Notes under the pieces: model-generated
What the model was told of the DNA's origin: nothing
Seen by the model: the letters and a program-made list of their open reading frames with translations, nothing else
Databases searched by the model: none
Part shown: positions 38,716 to 40,771 of the stretch, one piece after another
Position numbering within the stretch: position 1 is the first letter of the stretch
Layout: each line of letters begins with the position of its first letter
Made by a program: the position numbers and the translations under genes
Source of the DNA: Peptococcaceae bacterium
GTDB taxonomy: Bacteria; Bacillota; Desulfitobacteriia; Desulfitobacteriales; Syntrophobotulaceae
Length of the DNA: 40,771 bases
Assembly (NCBI GenBank): GCA_012517475.1
Contig: JAAYUV010000115.1
Span: forward strand, 1 to 40,771
Reading direction: 5' to 3'

Positions 38716-38794
38716 CTCTTTTTTCCTGAAGAATAATCCTTAAAGGTCATCTAATCATTATTACTATTCGAACAGCAGGGAGGCTCCCTTTCCT

Positions 38795-40771
38795 ATGGCG
38801 ACCACCGTACGCACAGGCAGGATAGCACAATATAAGGATGTCATTGCAGCCTTCGGTATTGTCGGGATTATTGTCATGATGGTAGTTCCATTACCCGCAA
38901 GCTGGCTTGACTTTCTGATTACACTCAACATCACCGTTTCTGTCCTTATCCTGATGTTGGCAGTGTTTACCAAAGACCCGCTTGAGTTTTCGGTTTTACC
39001 ATCCCTGCTGTTGACCATGACACTTTTTCGTTTGGCTTTAAATCTTTCAACAACCAAGTTGATTTTGCTGCAGGCGAATGCCGGAAATGTGATTCAGCAG
39101 TTTGGAGAATTCGTTATACAGGGAAATCCCGTTGTAGGTTTTATCGTTTTTTGTATTCTTGTTATTGTTCAGTTTATTGTTATTACCCGGGGAGCCGAGC
39201 GTGTTTCCGAAGTGGGCGCCCGTTTTACCCTGGATGCTATGCCGGGAAAACAGATGAGTATCGATGCCGATCTCAATGCGGGGATTATCAACGATCAAGA
39301 GGCCAGACTCAGAAGGAGGAAGATTCAACAGGAAGCCGATTTTTATGGGGCAATGGATGGAGCCAGCAAATTTGTCAAAGGCGATGCCATCATTGCGATT
39401 ATTATCCTGTTCATTAATATTATCGGCGGTTTTATTATCGGCATGCTTACCATGGGGATGTCGATCACGAACGCTTTGCATACCTATACACTTTTGACGA
39501 TTGGTGACGGGCTGGTATCTCAGATCCCGGCACTCTTGATATCAACAGCGACCGGTCTGGTTGTCACCAGGGCGGCATCCGATACCAACCTTGGTCAGGA
39601 TTTGGCTACCCAGCTTTTTAGAACACCCAAAGCGCTCTACATTACTGCCGTCGTTCTGACTGCCTTAGCGCTCCTCGGTTTGCCCAAGATTCCTTTGTTT
39701 TCTTTAGCAGGACTTACTGCCGGGATTGGGTATTATCTCCAAAAGAATTCAGTTGCTACAGCCCAAAAGGAATCTGCTGCGGCTCTCAAAAATGAGGTTG
39801 AGGAAACGAAAAAACCTGAGAATGTTATGAATATGCTGGGAATAGATCATATGGAACTGGAAATCGGTTATGCCCTGATTCCTCTAGTAGACTCCGGGCA
39901 AGGAGGAGACCTTCTTGACAGGATCGTGTTAATCCGCAGGCAAATGGCAGGGGAATTGGGCTTTATCGTTCCGGTTATTCGGGTTAGGGATAACATGAAT
40001 CTGCAGCCCAATCAATATGTGATCAAGATTAAAGGCGCAGAGGTCGCATCAGGGGATCTTTTGGCTGACCATTATCTGTCCATCAGCAGCGGCATTGATG
40101 ATGATTCGATCCCCGGAACACCGACCAAGGAACCGGCATTCGGGTTGGAAGCCAAATGGATCAGTTCTTCTTACCGGGAGCAGGCTGAACTTTCGGGTTA
40201 TACCGTTGTTGACGCCCCAACTGTTTTGGCCACTCATTTGACTGAAGTGATCAAAACCCATGCCCATGAGATTATTACCAGGCAGGATGTGAAAAAGCTG
40301 ATTGATCATGCCAAGGAACAAGCTCCCGCCGTAGTGGAGGAACTCATACCTGACCTCTTGAACTTAGGGCAGGTTCAGAAAGTCCTTTGTAATCTTCTCC
40401 GGGAACGGGTATCTATCAAAGATATGGTTTCTATTCTGGAAAGCCTGGCGGATTATGCCGGATTAACAAAAGATACGGACCGGCTGACTGAACATGTCCG
40501 TCAGGGTTTAGCCCGGCAAATCATTCAGCCGTTACTTGATTCCCAGAAGAAGTTACCTGTTTTGACTGTCGAACCGCGGATTGAACAAATGATTCTTGAT
40601 AATCTTCGGCCTTCGGATTATGGAAACTACGTGAATATTGATCCCAATGTCATGCAAAAATTGTTAAAACAAATATCCGGAGAAGTGGAAAGGGTTATTT
40701 TGAAAGGATATAATCCTGTTATCTTATGTGCGCCGGTAGTCCGGATCAACTTAAAAAGAATGACAGAGCGA
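38795..40771 (+). CDS. flhA: Export gate protein FlhA, C-terminus cut by window end
   Basis: The frame from the ATG at 38795 runs open to the last base: 659 codons of a protein usually 680-700 long. The N-terminal membrane part has about eight helices and the FHIPEP signature region (GARFTLDAMPGKQMSIDADLNAG) with the export-specific loop. The cytoplasmic part from about 350 has LEIGYALIPLVDSGQGGD and LTEVIKTHAHEIITRQDV. FlhA is the proton-coupled platform binding chaperone-substrate complexes. Its ribosome site (GGGAGG, 38778-38783) is 11 bases away and can pair with the TCCCT just after it. Missing the last 20-40 residues is due only to the window edge. Confidence 0.97.
   Translation, partial: MATTVRTGRIAQYKDVIAAFGIVGIIVMMVVPLPASWLDFLITLNITVSVLILMLAVFTKDPLEFSVLPSLLLTMTLFRLALNLSTTKLILLQANAGNVIQQFGEFVIQGNPVVGFIVFCILVIVQFIVITRGAERVSEVGARFTLDAMPGKQMSIDADLNAGIINDQEARLRRRKIQQEADFYGAMDGASKFVKGDAIIAIIILFINIIGGFIIGMLTMGMSITNALHTYTLLTIGDGLVSQIPALLISTATGLVVTRAASDTNLGQDLATQLFRTPKALYITAVVLTALALLGLPKIPLFSLAGLTAGIGYYLQKNSVATAQKESAAALKNEVEETKKPENVMNMLGIDHMELEIGYALIPLVDSGQGGDLLDRIVLIRRQMAGELGFIVPVIRVRDNMNLQPNQYVIKIKGAEVASGDLLADHYLSISSGIDDDSIPGTPTKEPAFGLEAKWISSSYREQAELSGYTVVDAPTVLATHLTEVIKTHAHEIITRQDVKKLIDHAKEQAPAVVEELIPDLLNLGQVQKVLCNLLRERVSIKDMVSILESLADYAGLTKDTDRLTEHVRQGLARQIIQPLLDSQKKLPVLTVEPRIEQMILDNLRPSDYGNYVNIDPNVMQKLLKQISGEVERVILKGYNPVILCAPVVRINLKRMTER

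Overview
The window reads as a chromosomal segment of a Gram-positive, endospore-class Firmicute, most likely a clostridium of the Peptococcaceae type (Desulfitobacterium/Dehalobacter/Desulfosporosinus-like). This is inferred from the Bacillus/Clostridium flagellar gene order, FliY (CheC-FliN fusion) instead of plain FliN, the FliW-CsrA-flagellin arrangement, FlbD/SwrD, strong GGAGG ribosome sites, frequent TTG/GTG starts and moderate GC. I cannot name the species from sequence alone.

Layout. (1) 1-4300 is a decayed, rearranged prophage: a sigma-region-4-like scrap, a 120-aa protein of unknown function, a small-terminase-like N-terminus, a tape-measure gene broken by two single-base frameshifts, an 87-aa protein, and the first third of a PBSX-type portal gene. 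(2) 4300-5800 is a small defence/stability island: an orphan XRE (HigA-like) regulator behind a 13-bp inverted repeat, a PIN-domain protein overlapping a 55-aa partner, and an orphan HicB-like antitoxin. (3) 6100-9400 is a transition zone: a two-helix membrane peptide, a lipoprotein, a DUF327(YaaR)-cheR pair on the minus strand, and a Tat-exported M28 peptidase. (4) 9442-11062 is motAB on the minus strand. (5) 11500-22060 is the late flagellar block: flgM, flgN, flgK, flgL, a DUF6470 gene, fliW, csrA, flagellin, flaG, fliD, fliS and a coiled-coil FliT-position gene. (6) 22264-40771 is the chemotaxis and basal-body block: cheA, cheW, cheB, flgC, fliE, F, G, H, I, J, flbD, fliL, M, Y, cheY, fliO, P, Q, R, flhB and flhA (cut by the window end).

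How it works together. FliFG, FliM and FliY form the MS/C ring and switch. FlhAB and FliOPQR form the export gate, and FliHIJ its ATPase. MotAB is the stator. CheA-CheW-CheY-CheB-CheR provide signalling, with FliY probably acting as CheY-P phosphatase. FlgM would hold sigma-28 until the hook is finished; sigma-28-type promoters precede flgM and flgK. FliW and CsrA lie directly upstream of flagellin, whose leader has a CsrA-type hairpin plus a GGA in its ribosome site, fitting the FliW-CsrA-Hag homeostasis circuit.

Most notable: the flagellin leader, including a possible small upstream ORF; the absence of flgB, fliK, flgD and flgE from their usual places; two inverted copies of a palindromic REP-like element about 15.8 kb apart; FlgK enlarged by two Flagellin_IN-like modules; the overlapping PIN/55-aa pair. 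No CRISPR array, tRNA or rRNA was seen. I found no convincing wholly new system; the best candidates are listed as findings.
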